A stretch of DNA of 64,000 nucleotides from Plantago elongata (GCA_036897095.1 JAYMSP010000039.1:1-64000); one strand, 5' to 3'; shown: positions 1 through 12,859, numbered from the stretch's first letter. Made by a program: numbers and translations. The notes: a model not told the origin generated them from the sequence alone.

Positions 1-485
1 AATATAAAATAACTAAATTAAAAAGGGAAGGACACGCGTCACTCTATCGTAATTTATGACTATACATTGTTTAATATAATTCAAAACTATTTTTACAAAA
101 TATTTCACATTTTATCTTATAAAAAAAATTCAAAAATTTAAAAACGTAATTTGCTACAATAAATTTTTCAATTGAGTTTTTAAATTTTATAAGTGATTTA
201 TTTTTTATTTTTTATAAATTATTTTCAATAGAGATATATTTTTATATGGGTAATTTAGTAATATTATTAAAACTTAGGATCTATTTGTAAGTAATAAAGG
301 CAATCGTATTTACATTTAGGTCCACCGTATTTCTATATTTTTAATGTGTCACGTAATTAAGTTGTCACGTGTCACGAGATACCTAAGTTGGACACAATGT
401 CAACTTAAAATATCAAAATCGGACAATAAAAATCAAATATACTTTTTTCGAAAATGTCCGGATACATTTTTCCCATAAAAGTGGA
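1..485 (-). repeat. Truncated copy of long-inverted-repeat element family A
   Basis: The sequence from the window edge to about 485 is homologous, in reverse orientation, to the left and middle part of the element at 20961-21830. Shared blocks include the stretch around 315-440 (ACGTAATTAAGTTGTCACGTG, followed by a block on GACACAATGTCAACTT) and the TTTTTATATGGGTAATTTAGTAAT-like block near 240-265. I judge identity at about 80 percent by eye. The outer end lies beyond the window. No coding capacity is seen. It is probably a non-autonomous DNA element (MITE). Confidence 0.6.
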
Positions 486-2685
486 GATATTTTTGAAGTT
501 GGGGGGAAAATACCAGACTGAGCAATTGGGAGTTTAAGATGATGCTTCACTCAAAATTACTACATATAGGAGTACTGGTATATTTTATGAACAAACCGAT
601 GCATTCATTTTAATTTGTTGAAAATTAAGTGTTTTACTTAATTACATTGATGTCTCCTACTTGTTAAGTTGTAAAATTAACAATAGCACTAAGTACGATC
701 AAGTTGTGATAAATTGTTGTTAACTGGCCTGAAGAACGGGTATCAAAATTGGGCAAAATGATCTGTAAAGGGCCTGCAATGTTAGATGATGTCCTTAATG
801 AGAGGCAACGTAACATGGTTGAGGGAGCATTAGTAGAAACTTCGTTGGCTTTTGTGATTATATTCTATCCACTTCGCTAATCTCCATTAAAGGCTTCTAA
901 ATGTTAACACAATTTTAGGTGGCAATTGGCTTCTAGCTACTACAGGGCAGCCCAACTTGATGTTTCAAAACTAGGCCACTTTATTGCAGAAGCTACAAGC
1001 ATGCTTCCTTTCTTGTAGCAGAGATATGCATATGTTTTTCTCTTCGGATATTACATATGGTTAGTGTTTATACGAGTCGAGTAGAGATTATACTCTATAC
1101 AATTCGACTGGGGTTATGTTTTAAGGTATAAAACATTGGTAAGAGTGGCTAAATATAATTAAAAAAGAGAGTTGATAAGTTAATCGGTTTGTTTCAGAAT
1201 TCTGACACATAAGTTTAGAAGTATTTTAAACAACGTACACGACTAATTCAATTCTTATACGATGTGATATATAGCAGGTCTAAGTTAATGATAATAATTA
1301 TCGAGTAACAAATGATGAGTGTAAGTGTCAACTATAGTATTTGACAAAATTAATACATGCTATTGAATTGTGTGGAAACAAAACAAGTGATCGTTATCAG
1401 TGGAAGTTGGAAATGTCATATCTCTAAAGATAATAATTCTTTAGCTAGATAAAATTGGGACCAATTAATAATTTTGTACGTGATCAGCTTCACGCCCAAA
1501 ATCATGTTTTCAGATTTTCTATTGTCTGAAAGATACACTCAATATTTATTTGACCTATTTATCTTGCTAGCTTGCATGCATGCATGGGACCTTAACTCAT
1601 TAATAAAACAACAACGATCGTTTTAATTCACCATATAATTTTCTTCATATTCATTTTATTTCAATTTAGATGAATTAATTTGTATCTAACATGAGTAGAT
1701 AATTGTGGTAATTAGGATAGCTAAGACGTTAAGTAAAGTGATAAATGATGTGAGTTGTCTACATATACTTTGGCAAAATAATATCTAGCTACCACTAGAA
1801 ACTCTTGTAAAGGATTTGTATTCTAATTGAGCTATAATCTTTTCTTGAAAATCAACTTTACAGCTAGCACCAAAGGAAATTGAATTTCACAAGGCAAGAA
1901 TTTGGTTGCGGTTCAAAAAGATGCGTATTTTAATTATATAAATACTGTATAACTGTGTAATACGTAGTCGGAGATGTTAGAAATTTTTCAATCACAAGCT
2001 ATATTAGACATTGTTACGTACGCGGCCATCATCTATAGCCCGTGAATGTTGCACAAGTCACCGGCAAATTTGAACCGAGCCGTATTTGAGTACGTACAAA
2101 ATGAGTTTGTTATGCATCTATACGTATTTGGACATGTGGGTAGTCAAGTTGGTAAGTGTAACTTTCATTGACATTTAGACACTAGCTTGACATTTAGACA
2201 CTAACTAGCAATTGGTCTACAACTTAATTACAAGAGCTACTAGTTGTAGCAATCGTGTATACAACAAATGGACTACTTACTACTGAGTTGTAGTCGTCCA
2301 ATAATTACTAATTAGCAGTTGGTCTACAACTTATATATATTATTATATAGTCAAGCATTTACCATTGAAGTCCAATTGTAAGAAGATGATATTGCAATTG
2401 AGGAGTTGACACCCATATAAGTCGGTTTATTTGATATCGAGACTCCCCTGATGCACCTCCTATTAATAAAGAGTTAACCACTTTAGCAACAACTTTTATG
2501 TATGTAAATTTGGTGTCCTGAAGTATAACTTATGGTAACATATTGGAGCGTACTAGCCTGCTTGGTCTTAAATTATGTACATTATTAACGATCAATATAA
2601 GTATAGAACTGTGTAAAATCTTTTCAGTATAATTGTATTCGTTATTACCAGTGAGATCTGTTTTTTTAGTGCGTAGACAAGATCA
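486..2685. other. Gene-free AT-rich spacer
   Basis: No reading frame with recognisable protein similarity and no RNA gene were found. A short imperfect duplication of about 20 bases (based on GACATTTAGACACTA) lies near 2169-2205. Related short blocks on TTGGTCTACAACTTA occur near 2212 and 2317. Confidence 0.5.
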
Positions 2686-3134
2686 GGGAAAATATTTTAA
2701 AATATACTGTAGAACATCCATTTTATATACTACACAATGATTATATATTTTTTGTATACCTCATAATGGCTACTTGTCCAGAGTTATACCCCGGTCATTT
2801 TTTTTTTCTAATTTGGTGATTTATTACACGTGTCGGGGTAATTCACGCGTTGGAATTGTCTCAAGCGCTTGACACATGTCATATCGTGATTTAGTCTCGA
2901 AAATTATTTTGAAAGAAAAATTAAATTTTTTTTTTTCAAATATACAAAGTCATTGTATCGAGCGCGTGAGATACCTCATGCATGTGTAGTTAATCACAAA
3001 ATCAGAGTAAAAGAATGACCGGAGTATATCTTCTAAACAAATAACCATTATAAGGTATAAAAAATTACATAGTCATTGTACAGTATATAAAATGGACGTG
3101 TCTCACCATAAAGTATATTTTAAAAAAATTTCCC
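2686..3134. mobile_element. MITE, long-inverted-repeat family B, copy 1
   Basis: A 449-bp element with inverted ends of about 120 bp. The left end (GGGAAAATATTTTAAAATAT, then the CCATTTTATATACT block) matches the reverse complement of the right end near 3010-3134. A second copy lies at 22017-22594. There is no coding capacity. Long inverted ends without coding capacity fit Mutator-like or foldback MITEs. I see no clean target duplication here, perhaps because a 49-bp tandem duplication has altered the right edge. Confidence 0.65.
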
Positions 3135-3219
3135 ACCACAATCCTATACACACCTTCATTCTAATATTTTAAAAAATTTCCCCGCAACAATCCTATACAC
3201 ACCTTCATTCTAATATTCT
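3122..3219. repeat. 49-bp tandem duplication at the MITE edge
   Basis: Two direct copies with a period of about 49 bp share ATCCTATACACACCTTCATT and flanking bases. They begin inside the right end of the family-B element, so the duplication probably arose after or during its insertion. Confidence 0.75.
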
Positions 3220-4384
3220 ACCCAATCATCAATTAACTAAGTTGTTTAACTCAATCAATCAATCATAAATTAATGAGAGATGAGGCTGTCTGGTTTGATG
3301 CCATAGAATTAGGGACTGTAACATCATTATCATATCTTAATTTTGTATCAACTAAGGTTAAACTAGACACTAGTACAATACATACACAAGTTGGAACCCT
3401 GAATTAGAAGTGTTTAGAGATACATCTGATGAAATATAGGTGTGAAATGGTCCCTATGGTGTCTCACAAGTCTTGGTACTTAGGACCCATGGTATGGGAG
3501 TTCTATATGTGAGTCATGTTACATGTCCTCATAAACCATGCTTATCTGGTCCACTAATGGTCCCTTGATCTACTATATTATTTCTAATGTGGGGCTATTA
3601 ACACATGCCCAAATCACACTCCCCCATAACAATACCATGCATAACAATACCATGTGACGTCGCCACTCTATAAATTTTACTACACAAAAGAACTCAAAAC
3701 AAAAAATTATTACGGTAACAAACGTGATCTCTAGTTGCTCGGTGAACTTCTTTTAACTGTTGATCAGTTAAACATTTACTCATGTGAATTTATTTATCCT
3801 GGAAGCAACAGCATGATCGATCACTAGGAATTATTGGCTGAGTTGTAAAGACTAAAGAAAGTCGCATGTGCATTTATTTATAAGGATTTGTACATGTGGA
3901 TAGAATTGAAGTCAGCACGTTTCTTGGTAACTCATACTTTTTCTCCATCCCGTTATAAACTTTCCACTTGTCATTCCATTATCCCGATTAAAACTTCTCA
4001 TTTCATTTGTATCTACTTTTAGCCCAACTTTAACATTAAAATATTTACACAAAGCTTAAAATCATATTTCACCCCACTCAATTGTAAATAAAAGTATTTT
4101 TATCCTTTTATTTTATAAAAAAATATAATTCTTTTATTTTTTAAACTTAAAAAGTATTTAGGAAGACGGAATGAAATAACTACAAACAAAACATCAGGAG
4201 CATCGATACGATTCTTATTGGTCCACCTCATATGTCAATATTTATTTATTCAATGTGTGGCAGTGGAAACTATTGGAGTTTCACAAATGTTTAAATTTAA
4301 TTATTAGTTTTTCAATTAATTTTTCAGCTTTATAAGGTCTTTTTAATAAAATAATTATTATATGAATGTATAGGTTTTTTTAAA
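3220..4384. other. Gene-free AT-rich spacer
   Basis: No coding or RNA gene signal was recognised. The region around 3940-4170 looks faintly like a decayed Stowaway element but was not called. Confidence 0.4.
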
Positions 4385-4480
4385 TAAAGTGGCGTTTGAT
4401 AAACTAATCAAGTTAGTTTATTGAAAAAGAACTACCTGACCAGCTATCTTTTAAGTTAGTTTTGCTAAACAGAGTCAAAG
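4385..4480. repeat. Dispersed AGCTGG-type repeat, copy 1
   Basis: A short repeat with GTTTGATAAACTAATCAAG, then a TTAGTTTATTGAAAAA block and ACCAGCTA. Related sequences lie at 22615-22865 and 53675-53800. The alternating AGCT-bearing arms look like a small hAT-type MITE family, which is inference; ends and target duplications are not clear. Confidence 0.4.
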
Positions 4481-4481
4481 T

Positions 4482-4682
4482 CTCATGAGATGCTGTCTCT
4501 ACGTAGAGACACACCATTACCGATAACATCACTCATGTTATTAATCAAAACACTCATGTTGAAATAAATTTTGTTGTAATATAAAAAACTTCAAATGTCG
4601 AAAACGTTGATGTTTTGATTAATAATATTAATTTTTTAATTGATAATATGGTCTGTCTTCACATAAAAATCGTCTCTCCTGA
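4482..4682. mobile_element. Small inverted-repeat element (MITE)
   Basis: About 200 bp. The left half (CATGAGATGCTGTCTCTACG through TTATTAATCAAAACACTCAT) resembles the reverse complement of the right half, which ends in a GTCTCTCCTG block. The shared core is TTATTAATCAAAACA. No coding capacity. The family is uncertain. Confidence 0.5.
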
Positions 4683-7600
4683 AATTTTATCAAATTTCAA
4701 AAACAAAACAGTTTCGGTTGGGTCGTACGGAAAGATCTTTTCAACTAAGTTCGAAATAGTTATTTTTGATTAGGTAAATCTGTTTCGAATTTTAACCACT
4801 AAATTATTTGTTCATATCGAATCATGTTATCTTTTCATGATTTGAAATTTAAATTCAACAATTAGTTCATTTATTAGGGCAAGTTTCAATTTTTAATAGC
4901 AATATTAATCAGTCAATTACGACACTTCAATGACACATCCCATTTTATTGTTTCAGTCAACAATCCACTCTTCTTTCTCTAGAATAGAGATGGAAGCACA
5001 CACAATTAGATGTGTTACCTTCAAATTAAAATTACTTTAATTTACTTAAATTTAATTTAATTCGACTTAATTATAATTTATATTTTATTTTAATTCAGTT
5101 CAGTTCAATTTGATCAAATTTAATTTAATTAAGTCTAATAAAATTTAATTGAACCGTACCCAACCTTAGTTGACACTTATATAAACACTCATGAGTCATG
5201 CATGACTCACATCATTGACCAAAGATTAGGGGACGTTTGTTACCGTTAGAGTGACCATTTCCCTTCTCAAATTAAATATTTTATAGAAAGAATTCAATTT
5301 CAATTAAAAAAGGCCGCTCAAATTTTATCTTAATCGAGCCCTGGGCTTCCTAAAGCATAAACCATATATACACATATACGTGCGTTTACATTTATTCACA
5401 ACTTGAAAAGAAACTTTAGAAAAACTGATGTATTATGTTACCATGTACATCGAGAGCTGTCCCTAACTTTGATCGACTCACATTTGTAATAAAAATGCCA
5501 AAAAGAGATTCTCACCTACCATGCTATGACTTTTCCCAGCCTAAGTACAATTAAATAACATCACTCGATCTTTTTTAGTTTACTTCAATAGTTCAATTTA
5601 CCAAAAATGGCACTCTTTAACTTGAGCAGTTTCCTCGATTGTTCGTTTCATTAGTTTTGGTGGGATTATGGCTCCATTCTAATTAACGAAAAATTACTTT
5701 AATTCAATTTAATTTTATTCAACTAATTCAATTCAACTCTATTTAATTATAATTTTTATATACATTTTAGTTAAGTACAATTTCATTTAGTTAACTACAA
5801 TATATATCATTTGAATGGAACAAGTTGAACACTTTATGACAGTCAACAAATTAATAAAACGGCATGCTAATAATTTTACACCTGGAATTAGTGCTTCACA
5901 CTTGGCAAATTAGCATCAATTGCTTACATTTTTTTTTTGTTTTTGTGTTTCAATCTGTCGATTAATATATGAACAACATTTACAAAGTACAATGTGGTAT
6001 ATATATTTGTTTTTCATCCTTTCTGAAAATAACATGGCCTAGTTGATTAATTAAGCATTAATTAGCCGAATCAAAGTGTCGAGTAATTGAGACTGGTCGA
6101 CACGAAAGTAAGAGATGGGTCCGTTGTAAGGGGAAATTATGGACCTTACCATGGCTGAGGGCCCATTTTAAAGTGGGCTTTGTTCCACTTTAACCATAGT
6201 GTTTGGCCATGTCGGTAGTACAAATTTCACAACCATTTTTGTTTCAAAAGTGGGGGTTGTAAAATAATTTAAACTAGTTTTCACAAATCAATTTGTACAT
6301 TGATAATATCATCTCAAACATTTTGTCTAAACCACTTGGCTAATTGGTAATATTAGAACTATAATTTCATATTTTATTGATATGTATACTTAAAAGGTGT
6401 ATGTGCACTCTTAAAACAAGTCCATGTTCATGCATTCTAAAATCATTTGTTGGGATGCTTCTAAATTTCGTGACCTTTAAATATTGTATGGGGTTCTAAT
6501 TCGTTCTCCTTTTCTGCTCATAAAGTTCAAATATATACTTATAACAAGTTTATAGGAGGTAGGTTTTGTTCTCTTCGTCTGCACTGAATTAAATTTTAAT
6601 ATAATTAATCAGAACTAAACCATACTAAATAGATCTGGACTGAACTGGTTTGCCAACAAAGTGAAAATAAGCTTAGCCAACTCAATGAGATAAACTAGTT
6701 AACTATAACATATCAAATTAGTGAGATAAACAAGTTTACAAAAAACATAAGTCTTGGCTTTTGAGTAAGTTAGCTTATAAATTAACAGTTCACATAAGAT
6801 TTATTTTGAAAATAAATTAACCTTATAAGTCATTTTTAGTTAGTTAGCCAACATATTCACACATTTTCTAGTTGAGAGATTATATATGGTAGTTTTGTTT
6901 TGTCCCACAGATTATATTCCAAATAAGTCATCTTTAGTTCTAGATTTTATTCCTTTCTCAAACGGTATAAAATCACGTTCCAAATCTATAGATTAATTTT
7001 CTTACTAATCATTGATCAAGTAAACTAACTAACTGATTATTGACTGAATAAACAATTTAGACGAAGACCAAATTATTACCTGAATATTCTAACCAATGAT
7101 TATAGAACTAATAATACTCATCAATATGAAGAATGAACATGTACGTAATACAAATATATCACAGTGAGCTGAGAAGATTTTGGATATCCTCAAAATTCAA
7201 GTAACATGTTACATATATTCAAAGTCCCACCAATCACATCAATACATTGACAATTAAATACCAACCACATTATTATGAAATGATATCATTGCTATGTTTT
7301 TATCTCATAGAGAAGAGCCTAAATGTGATTAACGATATGAGAACTTGATACTTATAAATTAAATTGTTACCGCAATCATATTTTTCAATATGTCCCTCAA
7401 AATTGAGTTTGTTGGCACATCTCGCACTACTCACTTAGTTACTTGTTCTAAAATATCTCATTCAATTAATAAATTTTTGTCTATATACCATCCAGATTTG
7501 AGTTGGTACAGTAACTCTTGTCAGTTTGTGAATTTGTTTTCTTTTTAAACGATAAAGATGAATCGAATTTTTAATTTATTAATTGAAAGAAATTGATTTA

Positions 7601-7893
7601 CCAATTGAACTGCAATTCATTATCAAATTTCGTATGTGTACATGTATGCAGTATTGCAGTTTACTTCTTTTGATCTGTCTACATGGTTTGTGAGATATTA
7701 GTTAAAAGTTGAAAGAATTATCTAATTCATTTTAAAATTAAGCTAGATAGTTGACTAGGAATCACGTAGGATAGTTCGGTTGAGATGATGTCAATCTCAG
7801 ACATTAAGAAAAAGAAAGTGAAGAATAAAAAACTCTCTCAAGTCAAAAACATATCTGCGACATATGACCTGTTTGTTCACAGCTCCAAACTCT
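4683..7893. other. Gene-free spacer upstream of the ACC synthase gene
   Basis: AT-rich with no supported gene. Two patches (about 5030-5150 and 5690-5800) consist of degenerate tandem TTYAATTYAGTT-like units, also seen near 53265-53345 and 58045-58175. A small hairpin (GCCCATTTTAAAGTGGGC) lies near 6161. Confidence 0.5.
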
Positions 7894-7901
7894 TATAAAT
7901 A
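7894..7901 (+). promoter_or_regulatory. TATA box of the ACC synthase gene
   Basis: TATAAATA lies 193 bases upstream of the ATG at 8094. Transcription would begin near 7925-7930, giving a 5' leader of about 165 bases that is rich in CT runs (7979-8030), common in plant leaders. The start site is inferred. Confidence 0.6.
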
Positions 7902-8093
7902 CCCAACTCGACAGGCTCAGATAGCAACATAACCAAACATCACATAATCAACAAACCAATTCCAAAATCTCCAATCACATCTCTCTTCTCTCTCAACAAT
8001 TTCCTCTTTCTGCCTACTCAAACTCTCTTCACATTTCATCAATCACACAACCAAATTATCCTAAATTTCGTTCAAATCATCAGGGTTATAGAA

Positions 8094-9693
8094 ATGACGC
8101 TATCGACCAAAGTTACGTGTAATTCGCACGGACAAGATTCGTCCTACTTCCTCGGATGGCAGGAGTACGAGAAGAACCCCTACGACGAGGTTTCCAATCC
8201 CAAGGGAATCATCCAAATGGGTTTGGCCGAGAATCAGCTCTCGTTCGACCTTCTTGAGTCGTGGATGCAAGCCAATCCAGAGGCAGCCGGGATGAGAAGA
8301 GATGGAGAGTCCATTTTTAGAGAGCTTGCTTTGTTCCAAGACTATCATGGCCTTCCCGCTTTTAAAAATGTAAGTATCCGTGCAATTATTTTCTTACTAA
8401 ATGTAACAATTTTGCTTTAAAAGTCGACATAGGCTAATTATATAAGGACATGCAGGCACTAGTGAAATTCATGTCCGAAATTAGAGGGAACAAAGTCAAT
8501 TTTGACCCTAACAACCTTGTACTCACTGCCGGTTCCACCTCCGCCAACGAGAGTCTTATTTTTTGCCTTGCGGAGCATGGCGATGCTTTTCTTCTCCCGA
8601 CGCCATACTATCCTGGGTACGTTTAGCTACCTGTCCAAGTGTTATCGTATTTTAGTACATATCACGACATATTATTTATGGCGAATAAAATGTAGCTAAT
8701 AGATTTTTTCACTTGTATTAATGCAGATTCGATAGAGATCTTAAATGGCGGACCGGAGTCGAAATTGTACCAATCCAATGTACAAGCTCAAATGGGTTCC
8801 GGATCACTGCACCAGCTCTAGAGGATGCTTACCAACTTGCCCACAAGCGTAATCTGAAAGTCAAAGGTGTACTAGTCACCAACCCGTCAAACCCGTTGGG
8901 TATTACCCTGACCCGGCAAGAGCTCAATCTTCTAGTCAACTTTATTGACACAAAGGGCATTCATTTGATAAGTGATGAGATTTATTCAGGAACCGTTTTC
9001 AATTCACCTAGTTTCGTAAGCATCATGGAAGTTGTAGAAAACCGAAAATGCAGTGCGGAGCTTTTGAACCGGGTCCATATTGTTTACAGCCTGTCAAAGG
9101 ACTTGGGCCTACCCGGGTTCCGGGTCGGGTGCATTTACTCCAATGACAAGTTAGTCGTTTCCGCGGCGACAAAAATGTCAAGTTTCGGTTTGGTATCTTC
9201 TCAAACTCAATATCTCCTATCCGCTATGTTATCTGATAAGAAGTTCGCCAAAAATTACATTGTTGAGAATCAAAAGCGGCTTAAGAACCGACACGCAATG
9301 CTCGTCCACGGCCTAAAAAGGATCGGAATCTCATGCCTAGAGAGTAATGCCGCGTTGTTTTGTTGGGTGGACATGAAACATTTGTTACACTCCAACACAT
9401 TCGAAGCCGAAATGGATCTATGGAAAAAGATTGTTTATGAAGTCGGGTTGAATATCTCACCCGGTTCATCGTGCCATTGTGAAGAACCTGGTTGGTTCCG
9501 TGTTTGCTTCGCAAACATGTCCGAGCAAACACTAGAGCTAGCTGTAGAGCGTCTTAGTTCGTTCGTAAATACATTTTCGTCGAGCGGTGAAATTGCCAAT
9601 TCGAAGAAGAATTCTTGCAAGAGTCCGAGGAGAAGGTCAATCGCCAAGTGGGTTTTTCGGCTATCGTTTAACGATCTTGAACGTGAACGATAA
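8094..9693 (+). CDS. ACS: 1-aminocyclopropane-1-carboxylate synthase, type 2
   Basis: A PLP enzyme that converts S-adenosylmethionine to ACC, the committed step of ethylene synthesis, in the cytosol. Three exons are read as 8094-8369, 8456-8616 and 8727-9693, with GT-AG introns, giving 467 residues, a usual ACS length. The protein opens with conserved family blocks ([27 protein letters not shown]), has the NPSNPLG block, and carries the PLP-lysine motif [15 protein letters not shown] with Lys270. The C-terminal tail ends in [15 protein letters not shown]. This matches the TOE motif of type-2 isoforms, which ETO1/EOL ubiquitin-ligase adaptors target for turnover; MAP-kinase Ser-Pro sites of type 1 are not evident. 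The enzyme is therefore likely regulated after translation. No breaks are seen. The Arabidopsis paralogue (ACS4/5/8/9 group) cannot be fixed from sequence alone. Confidence 0.97.
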
Positions 9694-10748
9694 GTCAAGT
9701 GACTGTGTGAAAACAGTGTACGTTTACCACATGGAAAATTTACTTTCTTTTTATTTTTTCTCAGTATTAATATATCATTATTGATATATTATTATTGAGT
9801 TCGGAATATCCTAAGAACGAATTCTTTTTGTATTCATGTAGTACAGTAAGTAAGTGCAGCACTCTGTCCATGTGGACGTGAAGTGAATTGCTATTTAAAT
9901 TTGTAAACACTTTTAGTACTTGTTCAATCGATGAAATCTCCTCGAATTGTTAACAAAATTTATTATTGTTAAAAATAGTTTGTTTACGATTTATATTAGG
10001 CCACTTGGTTACATGTGACTCCAATTGCAATAATTTGGCACATTCGATTACAACCAAATTAGGCCAAATTATGTCATTAGTGAAAAGCGGCGAAAATAAC
10101 GGCAAAGGAAAATGATGGAATTGTACCGAGTGCCGACGTTGGAAAATGGCAGGTGATTATTCACATGTAACTCAATTAATAAGTGCTATACTTTTAACCG
10201 ACCACATAGTTTAAAAAAATTAATCATGATTAAAGCAAGGTAGTTAAGTCTTATAGAATTAACCTATGTTGAATAAATTCATTATTTTTGGTTTAATAAA
10301 AAGTTTAAAGATAACGGACCATCTCGTTATCTAATTTCCTCTAAAGTTTACACAAAAAATATACATTTTGTAAATATAATCAAACCCGTATAATTATTCC
10401 CGGGGATCTTTCTACATGTATCTCTTTATATAATATTATATACATTTATACGTACTTTATCACTCATTTATGTGTGAACTGTGACACTTCTTAGTATATT
10501 CATTCATTCTAAAATTATTAAAAAACAATCAAATTTAACTTAACTTTTATAGATCAATTTTCAATAAGGAAGGTGTGCATTTTTTAGATGAGTAGTGTAT
10601 TCAACTTATTTAAGCACTCTGAAACTTATTTTAAAACTTTGAATTGTTACATTAATTCCTCTTGAATTATGCAATGTTCTGCACCACGTCCAGAGTAACC
10701 ATCCACCTCTTGGCGGTCTGGGTTAGCATTTATAATGCTTTGTCCCTC
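9694..10748. other. Spacer between ACS and the CACTA element
   Basis: It holds the ACS 3' untranslated region and AT-rich sequence. No further gene is recognised. Confidence 0.5.
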
Positions 10749-10871
10749 CACTACAAAAATAACATGAAACAAAGACAAAAACATAAACTGAAGTTATTCG
10801 TCTTTGTCAGTAGCAACGAATCACTATCTATAACGACGTCACAAAATGCTCAATTCATTCCTAATTCGTGC

Positions 10872-10904
10872 TTTTAGAGACGGATAAATTATCCGTCTCT
10901 AAAA
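10872..10904. repeat. Perfect hairpin in the left subterminal region
   Basis: Two 15-base arms (TTTTAGAGACGGATA and its exact complement) are separated by three bases. The arm contains the GACGGAT unit that recurs throughout the right subterminal region, so it is probably part of the transposase-binding repeat array. Confidence 0.9.
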
Positions 10905-11691
10905 TCGTTGACTTAAAAAAAAGGTAAATCGAATTAGGAGCGTATTCAGTTCGTTGCTAATCCGTCTCAGCGACGAATTAAAAGAAAGCAACCGAGGGGA
11001 TGCTCTCCCATTTCTCCCTTGCTTATTTCTTTTCTTCCTTTCATCTCCAAATCTCCACATCTTCAATTCCGGTCATTCCCTCTCGAATACAGTCAAACTT
11101 GGACTCTATTCGAAGGTCTTGGGACAAGGAGCTCGGGTGATGTACGAATTTCAACTTTCATCCGCTTATTTTTCCGCAATCGAAGGTATTTTAGCTAAAA
11201 CTCTAGTTTTATAAAATTTGGCGATCTTGTAATTTTCGACTAATTTGAGCAATTGAATGTTTATATGAAGTATGTAGTAGCTAGATCAAGTACTATTATG
11301 TACTGTGTTAACTTTGAGATTTAGAAATTGATATGTATGAAGTATGAAGATAGTTTAATTTGATATTTTGGCAAATGTAGTATGATGAAGAAGATTTAGT
11401 TGAGTGTAAAATTTGAGAATTTTCTTGCTAGTGGTGAATTTTGTTAATTTTGACTAGTTTGGGCAATTGTATGTTTTTGGGAACGATGTTATATAATAGC
11501 TTGTTAAACTTAATTTGATATGAACCATTGAATTGTAGTAGTGGTAGCTTCAATTTAGTGTTTTAGAGACAATTTGGTTTTGAAAATGAATGTGATTTAT
11601 ACTAGTTAATTCTATTGTAAGAAATACATGTAACAAATTGGAATGTAGTAAAATGTAGTAAATCTAACAAATTTAGACGTGTCAGGTTAAA

Positions 11692-11976
11692 AAAAATCGA
11701 ATGAATACGGATCGTTCATGGATGTACCATCGAACTGTAAATGGAAGAGTACAATCGAGTTTTGTTAAAGGGGTTGAAGATTTCATTGCATTTGCATTGA
11801 CACATCCGACTTGTGTGATTAGGGGGTTGATAAAGTGCCCTTGCAAATTAGAAACATGTCGTAACAAACAATTTATGGCTACTGCAACGGTAGTCGAACA
11901 CATGAATTGTAATGGGTTCCTGCCGAAGTATCAGGTTTGGAATAATCACGGTGAGGAACCAACCTTTGAAATGTGA
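11692..11976 (+). pseudogene. Transposase-associated domain, first copy
   Basis: The frame from 11701 to 11976 reads 91 residues starting MNTDRSWMYHR, followed by FVKGVEDFIAFAL, IKCPCKLETCRNKQF and an ending near VWNNHGE. This is the conserved pattern of the N-terminal transposase-associated domain of CACTA elements (W-M-Y, F..GV..FI.FA, CPC..C.N, H.....GF...Y..W..HGE). It sits upstream of the TNP2 remnant but is not in one continuous frame with it. Confidence 0.85.
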
Positions 11977-12388
11977 TATTTAAAATGGAGGAAGAGAAGG
12001 GGATGGGATTGACTATTCAGTGGTGGAATGAGCTCGGAGTATGTGCATGGCGTAGATGAGGATGTAGGTTTTGTAGTCTAGAGCGGTAGAACGAAATTAG
12101 GGGTCGGATGATATAAGAAGTATGTAGTAGCTAGTTCATGTACAACATTATTAAAATTAGGTGATTTTGGCTCAGATATGTACTAGGATTATCTTAATTT
12201 ATGCTAACCGTGAAATGCATGTATTTTATCTATTGGTATGAAATTTTCGTAATGAAGTAATTTTCTAATATAATTGTAATGTGAAATGCATTTTATCCAT
12301 TACAAATTCTTAACATATAAAAATGAATTAACAATGTAAATAAGTAATGCAATACATATTATAAATCTAATATATTCAGACGCAGGTT

Positions 12389-12660
12389 AAGTATGAATTC
12401 CGATAGTGAATGGATGTATTCTTGCACTCTTAACTGTTGTGTTCAGTCTAGTTTTATGCAAGGGGTTGAAGGGTTCATCGCTTTTGCACAATGCTTGCTT
12501 GAGTGGGGGGAAGATGAAGTGCCCTTGCAGCAAATGTAAGAACGGTCAATGATTACCTTCTGCAACGATAGTCCAGCACTGGACACGTAGTGGGTTTGTG
12601 CCTGAGTATTTCGTATGGACATGTCATGGTGAGATACCAATCTCGTTCATGTCATATGCT
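12389..12660 (+). pseudogene. Transposase-associated domain, second copy
   Basis: The same domain occurs again: SEWMYSCTLNCCVQSSFMQG, then GVEGFIAFAQ, a CPC/CKN block in a shifted frame, and an ending FVPEYFVWTCHGE in yet another position of the frame. It is more decayed than the first copy, with at least one frameshift. Upstream of both copies there is a related sequence (AGAAGTATGTAGTAGCTAG-like at about 11266 and 12113), so the copies probably come from a direct duplication inside the element. Confidence 0.75.
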
Positions 12661-12859
12661 AACCTAATGGGTCGTAACAGGAAGAAGCAAAAAGTGACAA
12701 AGACGTAAGAAAACACGACAACATCTAATGCTAATTACGATGATGACCGAATGGATGATATGTTGAATGATGTTGATGGGTCTCCGTTCACAGAGACAGA
12801 GGGGGGGTACTGTCGATGTGGACGAGCCACCAAATTCAAAGGATTAAAAGTTCTTTGAT

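Noticed and set aside
3937-4170. Possible decayed Stowaway MITE
   Set aside because: Only a loose CTCCATCCCGTT / ACGGAATGAAAT pairing; ends and TA flanks are not convincing.
10954-11214. 86-residue open frame near the CACTA left end
   Set aside because: No similarity to known transposon proteins could be seen; it lies in subterminal and leader-like sequence.
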